Positions 24,057 through 31,995 of a stretch of 36,552 bases of DNA are shown here, one piece after another; position 1 is the first letter of the stretch, and each line of letters begins with the position of its first letter. The notes beneath the pieces were generated by a model. That model saw only the letters and a program-made list of their open reading frames with translations. It ran no database searches and was not told where the DNA came from. The stretch covers positions 1 through 36,552 of the forward strand of contig NZ_FUWU01000031.1 of NCBI RefSeq assembly GCF_900167415.1, in the 5' to 3' direction. The translations under genes and the position numbers were made by a program. Source of the DNA: Fibrobacter intestinalis (lineage in GTDB: Bacteria > Fibrobacterota > Fibrobacteria > Fibrobacterales > Fibrobacteraceae).

Positions 24057-25307
24057 ATGAGCAAAAGACGCGTTGTAATCACGGGAATGGGCGCAGTTTC
24101 TCCGATTGGAAAAACGGTTCCTTCGCTGTGGAAGTCCATTCAACAAGGAAAAAGCGGAGTCGCTCCGATAACGCTTTTTGATGCGGCGAATTGCCCGGTA
24201 AAAATTGCCGCCGAAGTCAAGGATTTTAAACCCGAAGAACACGGCATCGATCCGAAAGAAGCCCGCAGAATGGCGCGCTTTACGCAGTTCCTGTTGGCCG
24301 CTGCAAATGAAGCGGTTGCCGATGCGAGGCTTTCTCGCGAATTGCTCGCGGGCGATAAGACGGGAATCGTCGCCGGTTCAGGACTTGGCGGGTTGGACGT
24401 TGTGGACTCCACTTATATGCAGTATGTAAACGGTGGCAAACGGAAAGTTTCACCTTTGGCTATGCCTCAGTTGATTCCGAACGAAGCTTGCGCTAACGTT
24501 TCCATTGCTTTGGGCATTACGGGTTCTGCGTGGACGATCGCTTCGGCGTGCGCATCGGGAACGGATGCCATTGGAATCGCGCTGGACACGATTCGTTCCG
24601 GACGTTTGGACGTTTGCCTCGCTGGCGGTTCGGAAAGTGCCATTACGGATTATTCCATCAAGAGTTTTGCCGGAATGCACGCCCTGACGGATAAATTTAA
24701 CGATGCTCCCGAAAAAGCTTCTAGGCCATTTGACAAAGACCGCTCCGGTTTTGTGATGGGCGAAGGCGGCGGCGTGCTGGTTTTAGAAGAATGGGAACAC
24801 GCTAAAGCTCGCGGCGCAAAAATCTATGCGGAACTTGCCGGCTATGGTGCTTCTGCGGATGCGTACCACATCACGAGTCCTCGCCCGGGTGGGGAAACTT
24901 GCGCCAAGGCTCTTTTGCGCGCAATGCAAGATGCGGAAGTTCGCCCCGAAGAAATCGATTATTACAATGCCCACGGCACGTCCACGCATTTGAATGATTC
25001 GACGGAAACCGCCATGTTGAAAGTGGCACTCGGACCTCATGCTTACAAAATCAAGGTTTCCAGTACCAAGAGCATGACCGGGCATTGCGTCGGTGCCGCC
25101 GGAGCCATTGAAGCCATCATTTCGACTCTCGCTATCAACGATTCCTATTTCCCGGCAACCATCAATTTGGATTCGCCGGATCCGGAATGCGATCTGGATT
25201 ATACGCCAAATGTCGGCGTTTCGGGAGAAATTCGCTGTGCCGCTTCGGCCTCTTTGGGATTCGGTGGGCATAATGGCGTTGTCATCATTAAAAAGTTTAA
25301 AGATTAA
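24057..25307 (+). CDS. fabF: beta-ketoacyl-ACP synthase II
   Basis: Condenses acyl-ACP with malonyl-ACP in fatty-acid elongation. It has 416 residues, matching FabF. The catalytic triad is intact: C165 (ASACASGTD), H306 (NAHGTST) and H343 (SMTGHCVGAAGA), with K338 also conserved. The gatekeeper region FGGHNG is near the C-terminus. The ATG directly follows the stop of the acyl-CoA ligase, and fabV begins 14 bases after it. Confidence 0.95.
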   Translation: MSKRRVVITGMGAVSPIGKTVPSLWKSIQQGKSGVAPITLFDAANCPVKIAAEVKDFKPEEHGIDPKEARRMARFTQFLLAAANEAVADARLSRELLAGDKTGIVAGSGLGGLDVVDSTYMQYVNGGKRKVSPLAMPQLIPNEACANVSIALGITGSAWTIASACASGTDAIGIALDTIRSGRLDVCLAGGSESAITDYSIKSFAGMHALTDKFNDAPEKASRPFDKDRSGFVMGEGGGVLVLEEWEHAKARGAKIYAELAGYGASADAYHITSPRPGGETCAKALLRAMQDAEVRPEEIDYYNAHGTSTHLNDSTETAMLKVALGPHAYKIKVSSTKSMTGHCVGAAGAIEAIISTLAINDSYFPATINLDSPDPECDLDYTPNVGVSGEIRCAASASLGFGGHNGVVIIKKFKD

Positions 25308-25321
25308 CAAGGAGTAAACTT

Positions 25322-26515
25322 ATGGTTATTAAACCGCTTATTCGCAGCAATATGTGCATCAACGCCCATCCTATCGGTTGTGCGAAAGAAGTTGAAAATC
25401 AAATCGCCTATGTCGAAAAGAAAGCGTCGGAACGCGGAAAATTGCCCTGCGCTCCCAAGAACGTCTTGGTCCTCGGCTGTTCGACGGGTTACGGGCTGGC
25501 TAGCCGCATCGCTGCCGCTTTTGAATTTGGTGCGAACACCATTGGCGTTTCCTTTGAAAAGGAAGGCTCGGAATCCAAGAGCGGGACGCCGGGCTGGTAT
25601 AACAACATGGCGTTCGACCAGGCGGCAAAAGCCAAGGGACTCGGCTGCGTCACGTTCAACGGCGATGCCTTCTCGGACGAAATGCGCCGTCAGGTCATCG
25701 AAGCTTCCAAACAGTTCGGCAAAATCGATCTCGTGATTTACAGTGTGGCGAGTGCGGTTCGCGTAGATCCGGTGACCGGTGAAAAGTATCGCAGCGTCCT
25801 GAAGCCCCTTTCCAAAACTTTCTCGGGTGCGACAATGGATGTCGTGACAGGGAAATTTTCCATCATCACTGCCGAAGTTGCGAACGAAGAAGAAAAGCGT
25901 CAGACGGTAAAAGTGATGGGTGGCGAAGACTGGGCGCGTTGGATTCAGCAGCTTTCCGAAGCGGGAGTTCTCGCCGAAGGTGTCAAGACGGTCGCCTATT
26001 CCTACATCGGCCCGACTTACACTCACGCCATCTACCGCGACGGTACCATCGGCGCCGCCAAAAAGGATATTGAACGCACTGCCCGCGAAATCAACGAAAA
26101 GCTGAAGCAGACGCTGAACGGCGAAGCCTACATTTCCGTAAATAAAGGCCTCGTGACCCGTTCTTCCGCAGTCATTCCTCTGATTCCGCTGTATATCTCC
26201 ATTCTCTTCAAAATCATGAAAAGAAACGGAACGCACGAGGGCTGCATCGAACAGATGGAACGCCTTTTTGCCGAACGCCTTTATATGGGCGAGCCTGTGC
26301 CGACCGACGACGAAAACCGGATTCGCATTGACGAACTGGAACTCGACCCGAAAGTGCAGGACGAAGTGGCGAAGTACATGGCCATTGTAAACGAAGACAA
26401 CATCGCCGAGTTGGGCGATTTGGAAGGCTACCGCCACGACTTCCTTGCCACGAATGGATTTGACATTGCCGGAGTAGATTACGACAAGGATGTCGCTCGA
26501 ATGGATACCATCTAG
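25322..26515 (+). CDS. fabV: enoyl-ACP/enoyl-CoA reductase FabV
   Basis: NADH-dependent reduction of the trans-2-enoyl intermediate, the last step of each elongation cycle. It has 397 residues, the normal length; FabV is longer than FabI. The cofactor loop is VLGCSTGYGLASR (52-58 core). The active site has the FabV-type Tyr-(8)-Lys spacing: Y238 and K247 in AIYRDGTIGAAKK. The substrate/cofactor segment is SVASAVRVDPVTG. FabV enzymes are typically insensitive to triclosan. AAGGAG lies seven bases before the ATG. A strong terminator follows. Confidence 0.95.
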   Translation: MVIKPLIRSNMCINAHPIGCAKEVENQIAYVEKKASERGKLPCAPKNVLVLGCSTGYGLASRIAAAFEFGANTIGVSFEKEGSESKSGTPGWYNNMAFDQAAKAKGLGCVTFNGDAFSDEMRRQVIEASKQFGKIDLVIYSVASAVRVDPVTGEKYRSVLKPLSKTFSGATMDVVTGKFSIITAEVANEEEKRQTVKVMGGEDWARWIQQLSEAGVLAEGVKTVAYSYIGPTYTHAIYRDGTIGAAKKDIERTAREINEKLKQTLNGEAYISVNKGLVTRSSAVIPLIPLYISILFKIMKRNGTHEGCIEQMERLFAERLYMGEPVPTDDENRIRIDELELDPKVQDEVAKYMAIVNEDNIAELGDLEGYRHDFLATNGFDIAGVDYDKDVARMDTI

Positions 26516-26540
26516 TCTTCTGTAAAATTTTCTTTCTTTT

Positions 26541-26566
26541 AGCCGCCCGGAAAGGCGGCTTTTTTA
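26541..26566 (+). terminator. Rho-independent terminator of the fatty-acid operon
   Basis: AGCCGCC-(6-base loop)-GGCGGCT (26541-26560) forms a perfect 7-bp GC-rich stem, followed by a T run (26560-26565). It lies 25 bases after fabV. Confidence 0.92.
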
Positions 26567-26591
26567 TATTCTTTCAAAAGGAGGAATCACG

Positions 26592-26957
26592 ATGATTGTC
26601 GATATTGGGCGGATTAGCAACTGGAACGCATCGAAGCACGAGGGAAGCGTTTACTCGGACGCGACGCACAGGACGTATTTTGTGCAGAAACGGGCATTTG
26701 GGCGCATTCGTCGGGAACCGATTGTGGGGGACTTCGTCACGATTGACCAACTGGATTCTCGGCTGAAAAATCGGGTTCTAGCCGGGCGGATTCGCGGACT
26801 GGAAACAAAGAAGTCCAGCATGGGGACGGTTTTGCTGGTTCTGCTCTTTTTTGCTGCCGTATTTTTGGTGTGGAAGTCGGGAATTTTGGATTCGTTTTCC
26901 ATTACAAAAACAGAAGCTCCAGGAAAATTAGAGGCTCCCAGTTTGCTGCACCGCTGA
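26592..26957 (+). CDS. cold-shock-like domain protein with C-terminal membrane helix
   Basis: A 121-residue protein. Residues 1-55 resemble a diverged cold-shock/OB fold of the type fused to DUF1294: GRISNWNASKHEGSVYSD, then VGDFVTIDQ. A membrane helix follows at about 79-95 (TVLLVLLFFAAVFLVWK) with a short tail. The RNP aromatic motifs of true CspA are only partly kept, so nucleic-acid binding is not certain. AGGAGG lies eight bases before the ATG. It is a single gene after the operon terminator. Confidence 0.65.
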   Translation: MIVDIGRISNWNASKHEGSVYSDATHRTYFVQKRAFGRIRREPIVGDFVTIDQLDSRLKNRVLAGRIRGLETKKSSMGTVLLVLLFFAAVFLVWKSGILDSFSITKTEAPGKLEAPSLLHR

Positions 26958-27014
26958 TGAAAGCGAGAGGGTTTTGAAAGTCGGGAGAAGTTGCCTTTTG
27001 CAAAAAAGTTGCCA

Positions 27015-27152
27015 TCATGAAAGAGAGGGGTGTACCCCAGCGTGCGCTAGGTACCGCGCATCGGTGTTTACGGACATAAGGATGTCGCGCAGGGACCTGA
27101 AGTCCTTCATCACGGCGAACAGCAGCACGAGCAGGTGCTGGTAGCCTGACAT
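27015..27152 (-). pseudogene. remnant of an IS4-type transposase (N-terminal DUF4372-like part)
   Basis: On the minus strand, 45 codons from the ATG at 27152 read MSGYQHLLVLLFAVMKD, then FRSLRDILMSVN and RYLAHAGVHPS. This is the pattern of the N-terminal domain of IS4-family transposases (hydrophobic HLLVLLFA followed by SLRDI and LAHLG). The frame continues upstream for several codons (DSPVASAGNA) before a stop. The catalytic domain is missing, and the match ends at about 27020. This is a decayed insertion-sequence fragment. Confidence 0.6.
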
Positions 27153-27217
27153 AGCGTTCCCCGCCGACGCTACAGGAGAGTCTTAGGATTTCACTTTTCG
27201 GGAGGTGTTTTGCGACT

Positions 27218-27246
27218 TGTGCAAATAGCGGCTATCCGGTAAAATT
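27218..27246 (+). promoter_or_regulatory. promoter of the candidate small RNA
   Basis: TTGTGC, a 17-base spacer and TAAAAT (the -10 ends at about 27246) give a good sigma-70-type promoter. It is followed within about 90 bases by a terminator and no reading frame. Confidence 0.5.
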
Positions 27247-27251
27247 TCTAT

Positions 27252-27339
27252 TTTATATGGTGCTTTTGGCCTTGTCCTTTGTTGTAGACTGAACAACAGT
27301 CAAAAGTGGCGACTCTCGGAAACGGAAGCCGCCTTTTTT
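27252..27339 (+). ncRNA. candidate small RNA, about 85-90 nt, unknown family
   Basis: The segment lies between a promoter-like pair and a terminator and has no protein frame. It contains two overlapping, mutually exclusive hairpins around 27279-27301: GTTGT-(7)-ACAAC and GACTG-AACAA-CAGTC. GCTTTTG upstream can pair with CAAAAGT downstream to close them. The 3' end is the terminator hairpin at 27308-27333 and T6. It does not show the tetraloop and asymmetric loop of SRP RNA, nor the size of 6S RNA. Confidence 0.4.
27308..27339 (+). terminator. Rho-independent terminator of the candidate small RNA
   Basis: GGCGACT (27308-27314) and AGCCGCC (27327-27333) form a 7-bp stem with one A-C mismatch, then TTTTTT (27334-27339). 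No protein gene ends nearby on this strand. Confidence 0.65.
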
Positions 27340-27557
27340 GTTTGATTTCAGGTTGAATTATCAAGTTTTACCGGGCACTAATAATTCTAAATGATTCGGC
27401 ATATCTTTATAATACTGCAAGTTATTGCAATTTCAAAAAGTTGGGGAAAATCTTATCCGGTCCGAAGTCAAAAATGCAGGAAAATAAAAACTTGAAGAAG
27501 TTTGAAAACAATAAATTTCCATTAGCAAATTGTATTGGTAACCCGCTTACGGCTGCG
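27340..27557. other. AT-rich gene-free stretch
   Basis: No gene, RNA or clear repeat seen. A TATAAT occurs near 27410 without a matching -35. Confidence 0.4.
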
Positions 27558-27960
27558 GTGGTATTTTCTATATAAGTCCCCAAAAATTCATTTTCAAAAA
27601 ATCGGTTGCATTAGAGTGGTTGGTTGTCCGTTGCCAGTGGTTAGAGATGAGTTGTCGGTTTTCGCATAAAATTAGGGGATTATATAAATCTTCCTCGGAA
27701 TACTCGCGATTAACTCTTTTTTCAAAGTGAGAACTTTCTCTCGGAAGGGGACTTTTTTCAAACGGGGCGTTTTTTCGCAGAATTTCTTCTAGCAGGCCGC
27801 GAGATGCTTCGCCTTTCCCATGGAAAATGGATTTTGGCTTGAACACAGGAGAAGCGGCAGGCTCAGGGATCGCCGGTTGGTGAGCTTGTCGAACCATGGT
27901 TAGCGCGCTTCGACAACCGGTTGCTGCCCTTAGACAGGCTCAGGGAGCGGTTCTTGATTT
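27558..27960. repeat. dispersed repeat, copies C (two facing ends)
   Basis: A right-type end, GTGGTATTTTCTATATAAG plus TCCCC, lies at 27558-27581. A left-type end, GGGGATTATATAAATCTTCC, begins at 27675, so two copies meet here about 95 bases apart. The second copy then carries AATACTCGCGATTAA (27700-27714), TTTTTTCAAAGTGAGAA, AATTTCTTCT and several TTCGACAAGCTCA-type modules (27870-27940, in both orientations), and fades before 27960. The long minus-strand frame here (27568-27897) begins MVRQAHQ because of the repeat and is not a gene. Confidence 0.65.
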
Positions 27961-27966
27961 TGAGTT

Positions 27967-28003
27967 TTTGACAGGCTTTCTCAAAATGTAAATTATATTT
28001 TTG
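27967..28003 (+). promoter_or_regulatory. promoter of the TIGR02171 lipoprotein gene
   Basis: A perfect TTGACA (27968-27973) is followed by TTATATTTTTG (TATATT 27994-27999, spacer 20). GGGA at 28017-28020 lies six bases before the GTG start. Confidence 0.5.
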
Positions 28004-28026
28004 ATTGTTCTAGCTTGGGAAGATGT

Positions 28027-30837
28027 GTGAAACTTTTTGTCGGCATCTTGGCTGTTTTCTTTTTTATCGCTTGCAGTGACGATTCCGCGGGAACTTCATT
28101 GCCCAATGAAGAATCTTCCAGTTCCATAGCGGAAATCCCTACGGGAATGCTTCTTGTTGAGGGGTCTTCAGATACGGTTTTTCTCGGAACGGACAATAAG
28201 AATGCCAAGGAAAGCGAAAGACCGCGAATGCGGGTCGTTCTCGATTACGATTTTTTCTTGGACATCCACGAAACGACTTGCGGGGATTTTCTTGCCCTGA
28301 TGGATTCCGTCAAGATTTCCGGCTGCGAAAGCGATAGTCTCCCCGTTTCCAATGTGACATTTTACGATGCGGCCCTCTTTGCGAACAGAAAAAGCAGACG
28401 GGCAGGGCTTGATACGGTCTATGAATATTCGGGCGCGATCTTTGACAAAAATGGAAGTGCGACCGATCTTTCCGGATTTTCGGTTCGCTTGGACCGCAAC
28501 GGCTTTCGTCTTCCTACTGAAGCGGAATGGGTGAAGGCGGCTCAAGGGAATTTCTCGTTTTCGAAAAGTTTTCACAATTCCAATTCGGGTTTCAAAGCGC
28601 ATCCGGTTTGTGAACTGGAAAAGGATTCCGCAGTGTTCTGCGATTTGTCGGGAAATTTGATGGAATGGGTGAACGATCCGCTCGGGCACCTCGTCGATAC
28701 TCTGGTCGTTAATTTCGCAGGAGCTTCAAACACGAACGATTTGAATGAACGCGTCGTTAAGGGAGGACACTTCTCGCTGGATACGGCGAGCATCCACCTT
28801 TACAGTCGTGGCGACGTCTATGCGGTTACGCCTGCATCCTCTGCGGACTATGTCGGTTTCCGCCTTGCGCGCGGCAAGATTCCGAACGCCGTCTATCTGG
28901 ATTCGGACGGCAAAATTTCCAGCGATCCGATTAAGCTTTTGGCCGACGCCGCCGAACTTTATACCTATTTCAAAACCTCCAACGTCAAACTCGCCTTCCG
29001 CAATGATCAGACGGGAAATCTGGTTTATATCGATTACTCCGCCGAGAATCCTTCGCCTGTTGAAATTGAGGACACTATTGGCGTTTACCATCCGGTCATA
29101 TCGCCGGACGGCAACTTCGTCGCGTTCTGTACGGGTCTCGAAGGGATTTCGGGCAAGTCCGCTCTCTATGTTCGCCATCTCGATTCCGCAGGTTCAAATC
29201 TTGTGAAACTTGGCGTCGAAAGTGCCGCGATTCCACGCTTTCAGGTTCTTGAAAACGGCGATACGGTTGTCCTCTACGTGACCGATGCCGGGAACAACAA
29301 GGAAAATGCCGATTTCAAGGCAAGGAGCACTTGGCAAGTTCCGTTTTCTAACGGAAAATTTGGAACGCCGCAAAAACTTTTTGATGGAGCTTTTCACGGT
29401 GGCGTTAGCTACGACAGAAAGCTTGCCGTAACGGGCGCAAGGCTTCTCCGTGCAAATCTCGCCGACAGTGGATCGACTCTTTTGGAAAACGCCGACGATA
29501 CGGTCTGGTATAATGGCGAACAGGCGTGTAACGCATCGCTTGCGATGCTTGGTAAGCGTACTCTTTTTCTGGATTTCGCAAGTGCTACGGGCAAGAAGTT
29601 TGTCGGTGGTTCCTACCAGCCGCACGAATTTCTCTTCGTCGCGGACAGTGCGGGAAAACTTGTTCAGTCTGTCAAGGCTCCGGGCGGATACGCGTTTGAT
29701 CACACCGAGTGGGCGGATGGGCTAGGCGAACATTTTGTGGCGAGTCTTACGAATGCGGATGGCGCGCATAACAGAATGGTTTTGATTCGCACAAGCGATT
29801 CCTCTTTGCTGAATCTGGTCGAGGGTTCCGAACTCTGGCATCCGAACCTTTGGACGGATCGCGTGGAAAAACGCCCCGAATCCGAACGAGACACGCTTCC
29901 TTCGGATACGACGAAAGGCTTCATCCTCGATCCGGACAGTGCGGGACAGTATTACAATTCCTCGGACGCTTGTCCTAGAGCTATAGAATTTCGTTATAAA
30001 ATGGAGCAGCTTTGGCAGTATCGGGATTCGGCGAATATGGTCATCATGGGTTCGTCGCGGGCTTATTTTGGCATTGCTCCTGAATATTTTTCAAAGCCTT
30101 TGTTCGCCATCAATTTAGCGACTCGTTCTCAGACTCTTTATGGGACAAGTCGGTTCTTCTACCAATACGTTTTGCCGCATGTCAAGAAGTTGAAATTGCT
30201 CATTCTTTCGTTTGACTTGGATAGAGGTCAATACAACGATGGAAAAGACAAGTACAATATATTCTACACGGCTTGGGAAAGCTATCCGGGATATGTGTAC
30301 GACAGAAATCACAATTACTGGGTGGATGGCGTTCCCGCAGGTTTGGATTCCTTGACTTATAATTCTCCTGGCAAGGCTGCTACAGGGAAAAAAATTCGAG
30401 AGGGTAGGGGCTTTTATTTCAGGGAGAGTCGTTCTTGGGGTGATGTTAGTATTACCACGGATTCTACTTGGACTGATGCGCGAGCCTCTATTTATTACAC
30501 GCATTTTGCCACTTTGACCTCTCTTCTTGAAACCTGTCGGGAAAAGAACATTACGGTGATTGGCGTTCTTACTCCGATGCATCCGGGCTACAGGGAAACA
30601 GGTGCCTACGGCTATCGCGGTCTCCAGCGCAGCAAGGCGGTTGAACTGATTGAAGAGCTTTCCGCTTTGCACGAAACCTATCCGAATTTCCATTTGATGG
30701 ATGAAAACAGGATGGGCAACCATGATTACACGGACGAGATGGCGAACGACCATTCTCACCTTTCTGGTTTGGGTGCAGCTCAGCTTTCCCGCCGCATCGA
30801 TTCCCTGATTACCAAATTGGGAATTTCCGTCGAATAG
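28027..30837 (+). CDS. TIGR02171-type Fibrobacter lipoprotein (SUMF1-like, propeller-like, SGNH-like parts)
   Basis: A 936-residue lipoprotein of the Fibrobacter paralogous type TIGR02171, function unknown. Signal peptide ending FIAC (Cys16). Residues about 35-285 are an FGE-sulfatase/SUMF1-like domain (IPTGMLLVEG, IHETTCGDFLALMD, GFRLPTEAEW at 159-168, MEWVND, YVGFRLARG). Residues about 310-630 are beta-rich propeller-like repeats. The C-terminal third resembles an SGNH hydrolase: VIMGSSRAYFGIAP near 672 offers a nucleophile Ser, and NDHSHLSGLGA near 907-917 the Asp-His pair. This suggests an esterase-like activity at the cell surface, perhaps on glycans (inference). I prefer GTG 28027 over TTG 28015 because GGGA is correctly spaced for it. 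Confidence 0.85.
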   Translation: MKLFVGILAVFFFIACSDDSAGTSLPNEESSSSIAEIPTGMLLVEGSSDTVFLGTDNKNAKESERPRMRVVLDYDFFLDIHETTCGDFLALMDSVKISGCESDSLPVSNVTFYDAALFANRKSRRAGLDTVYEYSGAIFDKNGSATDLSGFSVRLDRNGFRLPTEAEWVKAAQGNFSFSKSFHNSNSGFKAHPVCELEKDSAVFCDLSGNLMEWVNDPLGHLVDTLVVNFAGASNTNDLNERVVKGGHFSLDTASIHLYSRGDVYAVTPASSADYVGFRLARGKIPNAVYLDSDGKISSDPIKLLADAAELYTYFKTSNVKLAFRNDQTGNLVYIDYSAENPSPVEIEDTIGVYHPVISPDGNFVAFCTGLEGISGKSALYVRHLDSAGSNLVKLGVESAAIPRFQVLENGDTVVLYVTDAGNNKENADFKARSTWQVPFSNGKFGTPQKLFDGAFHGGVSYDRKLAVTGARLLRANLADSGSTLLENADDTVWYNGEQACNASLAMLGKRTLFLDFASATGKKFVGGSYQPHEFLFVADSAGKLVQSVKAPGGYAFDHTEWADGLGEHFVASLTNADGAHNRMVLIRTSDSSLLNLVEGSELWHPNLWTDRVEKRPESERDTLPSDTTKGFILDPDSAGQYYNSSDACPRAIEFRYKMEQLWQYRDSANMVIMGSSRAYFGIAPEYFSKPLFAINLATRSQTLYGTSRFFYQYVLPHVKKLKLLILSFDLDRGQYNDGKDKYNIFYTAWESYPGYVYDRNHNYWVDGVPAGLDSLTYNSPGKAATGKKIREGRGFYFRESRSWGDVSITTDSTWTDARASIYYTHFATLTSLLETCREKNITVIGVLTPMHPGYRETGAYGYRGLQRSKAVELIEELSALHETYPNFHLMDENRMGNHDYTDEMANDHSHLSGLGAAQLSRRIDSLITKLGISVE

Positions 30838-30928
30838 CGGTTGGCAAAGTTCTTTCACCCCGTTCTAAAAGCCGAGTGCGAACGCCAAATAAAGCGCAAA
30901 CTTCAAGCGATTCGGAGCATTTAAAACA

Positions 30929-30957
30929 AAAAACTCCGAAGAACTCGGAGTTTTTAG
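30929..30957. terminator. bidirectional terminator between the lipoprotein gene and tRNA-Gly
   Basis: AAACTCCGA-AGAAC-TCGGAGTTT (30931-30953) is a perfect 9-bp stem with A and T runs on both sides, so it can serve the plus-strand lipoprotein gene and the minus-strand tRNA. Confidence 0.88.
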
Positions 30958-31029
30958 AGCGGCGGACCGGGATTGAACCGGCAACCATTAGCTTGGAAGG
31001 CTAAAGCTCTACCATTGAGCTACCGCCGC
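30958..31029 (-). tRNA. tRNA-Gly (anticodon TCC)
   Basis: The minus strand folds into a full cloverleaf: acceptor GCGGCGG/CCGCCGC (7 bp), D arm AGCTCAATGGTAGAGCT, anticodon arm TTAGC-CTTCCAA-GCTAA with anticodon TCC, and T arm GCCGG-TTCAATC-CCGGT. The discriminator is T at 30958 and CCA is not encoded. It decodes GGA and GGG. It has its own promoter and terminator. Confidence 0.95.
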
Positions 31030-31039
31030 AGCAATCCCA

Positions 31040-31067
31040 ATTATACAAAAAAAACGGCAAAATCCAA
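31040..31067 (-). promoter_or_regulatory. promoter of tRNA-Gly
   Basis: On the minus strand TTGGAT (31067-31062), a 16-base spacer and a perfect TATAAT (31045-31040), 10 bases before the tRNA 5' end. Confidence 0.75.
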
Positions 31068-31086
31068 AGGGGAATTTCTGGAAAAG

Positions 31087-31115
31087 TTGAACTTTTTGCA
31101 ACTCTTTGCTAAATT
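31087..31115 (+). promoter_or_regulatory. promoter of infC-rpmI-rplT
   Basis: TTGAAC (31087-31092), a 17-base spacer and TAAATT (31110-31115). The transcript would begin near 31122, leaving a leader of about 33 bases with GAGGT eight bases before the infC start. Confidence 0.65.
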
Positions 31116-31154
31116 TTCTGCGGAAATCAACCATTTTTCATGAGGTAGCATAAC

Positions 31155-31793
31155 TTGTTTCCCAATCCGCGTTTGAGGCAAATGCCAAATCGTCCTGCTG
31201 ACGGCACTCGTATCAACGAAGCCATTCATATTTCCCCGGTCCGCGTTATCAAGGACGACGGAACCCAGGAAATCATTGATACGCGCAAAGCTTTGCAGAT
31301 GGCCAAGAACGCCGGACTGGATCTGGTGGAAGTCTCGCCGAATGCGAAACCCCCGGTTTGCCGAATTATCAATTACAGCAAATACAAGTTTGAACAGGCC
31401 AAGAAAGCGAAGGCGGCAAAAGCCAAGCAGCACGTGGTCAAGCTGAAAGAAATCAAGATGCACCCGAAGACCGCAGAAAACGATTATCTCTATCGGATTA
31501 AGCAGATGCGCGGTTTTTTGGAAAGTGGGATGAAAGTTCGTTTAATTATGCAGTTCCGTGGGCGTGAAATGGCGCACATGGACTACGGTCGCCGGCTGAT
31601 GGAACGCGCCAAAGAAGATTTGGGCGATGTCGGCGAATTGGAAACGGATTCGCGGATGGAAGGCAATACGCTTCTTTACATCTACGGTCCACGTCGCGGT
31701 GCCGCCCCAAAAGCGGTGCAGCAAAAGCCCGCAACCGAGCCAAAGGCAGCAGGTGAGGCTAAACAACAAACCCAAGAGGTCAATAATGCCTAA
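31155..31793 (+). CDS. infC: translation initiation factor IF-3
   Basis: Keeps 30S subunits free and checks start-codon pairing. It has 212 residues: N-domain ([47 protein letters not shown]), basic linker and C-domain ([31 protein letters not shown]). A Lys/Ala/Gln-rich tail of about 30 residues follows and is longer than usual. The start is TTG 31155, with GAGGT eight bases upstream; ATG 31182 is possible but its GAGG is only about four bases away. A rare start codon is a known feature of infC in other bacteria, where it allows IF-3 to limit its own synthesis. It overlaps rpmI by eight bases. Confidence 0.95.
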   Translation: MFPNPRLRQMPNRPADGTRINEAIHISPVRVIKDDGTQEIIDTRKALQMAKNAGLDLVEVSPNAKPPVCRIINYSKYKFEQAKKAKAAKAKQHVVKLKEIKMHPKTAENDYLYRIKQMRGFLESGMKVRLIMQFRGREMAHMDYGRRLMERAKEDLGDVGELETDSRMEGNTLLYIYGPRRGAAPKAVQQKPATEPKAAGEAKQQTQEVNNA

Positions 31794-31983
31794 GATGAAA
31801 ACCCACGGCGGTGCCAAGAAGCGCTTCCGCGTGACCGGCAGCGGCCACGTGAAGTTCAAACGCGCTGGTCTTCGCCACATTCTTACTAAGATGACGACAA
31901 AGCGCAAACGCAATTTGCGCAAAGCCGGAACCATCAAAAAATCCGATGAATACAGAGTCAAGCGTCTGCTTGTCAAAGCATAA
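31786..31983 (+). CDS. rpmI: 50S ribosomal protein L35
   Basis: A large-subunit ribosomal protein of 65 residues, the normal length. [20 protein letters not shown] at the N-terminus and basic motifs throughout are typical. The ATG lies inside the end of infC and has AGAGGT just upstream; the longer frame from 31627 is antisense-free but is infC DNA in another frame. It is the second gene of the conserved infC-rpmI-rplT operon. Confidence 0.96.
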   Translation: MPKMKTHGGAKKRFRVTGSGHVKFKRAGLRHILTKMTTKRKRNLRKAGTIKKSDEYRVKRLLVKA

Positions 31984-31995
31984 GGAGTTGTAAGA

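Noticed and set aside
27252-27339. Identity of the small RNA as SRP RNA or 6S RNA
   Set aside because: GGAA occurs near the end but the conserved SRP symmetric/asymmetric loops are absent, and it is too short for 6S RNA.
27568-27897. 109-codon minus-strand frame beginning MVRQAHQ
   Set aside because: It is the translation of repeat copies C; the MVRQAHQ start comes from the TTCGACAAGCTCACCAAC module. Other copies have stops in the same frame and no Shine-Dalgarno is present.
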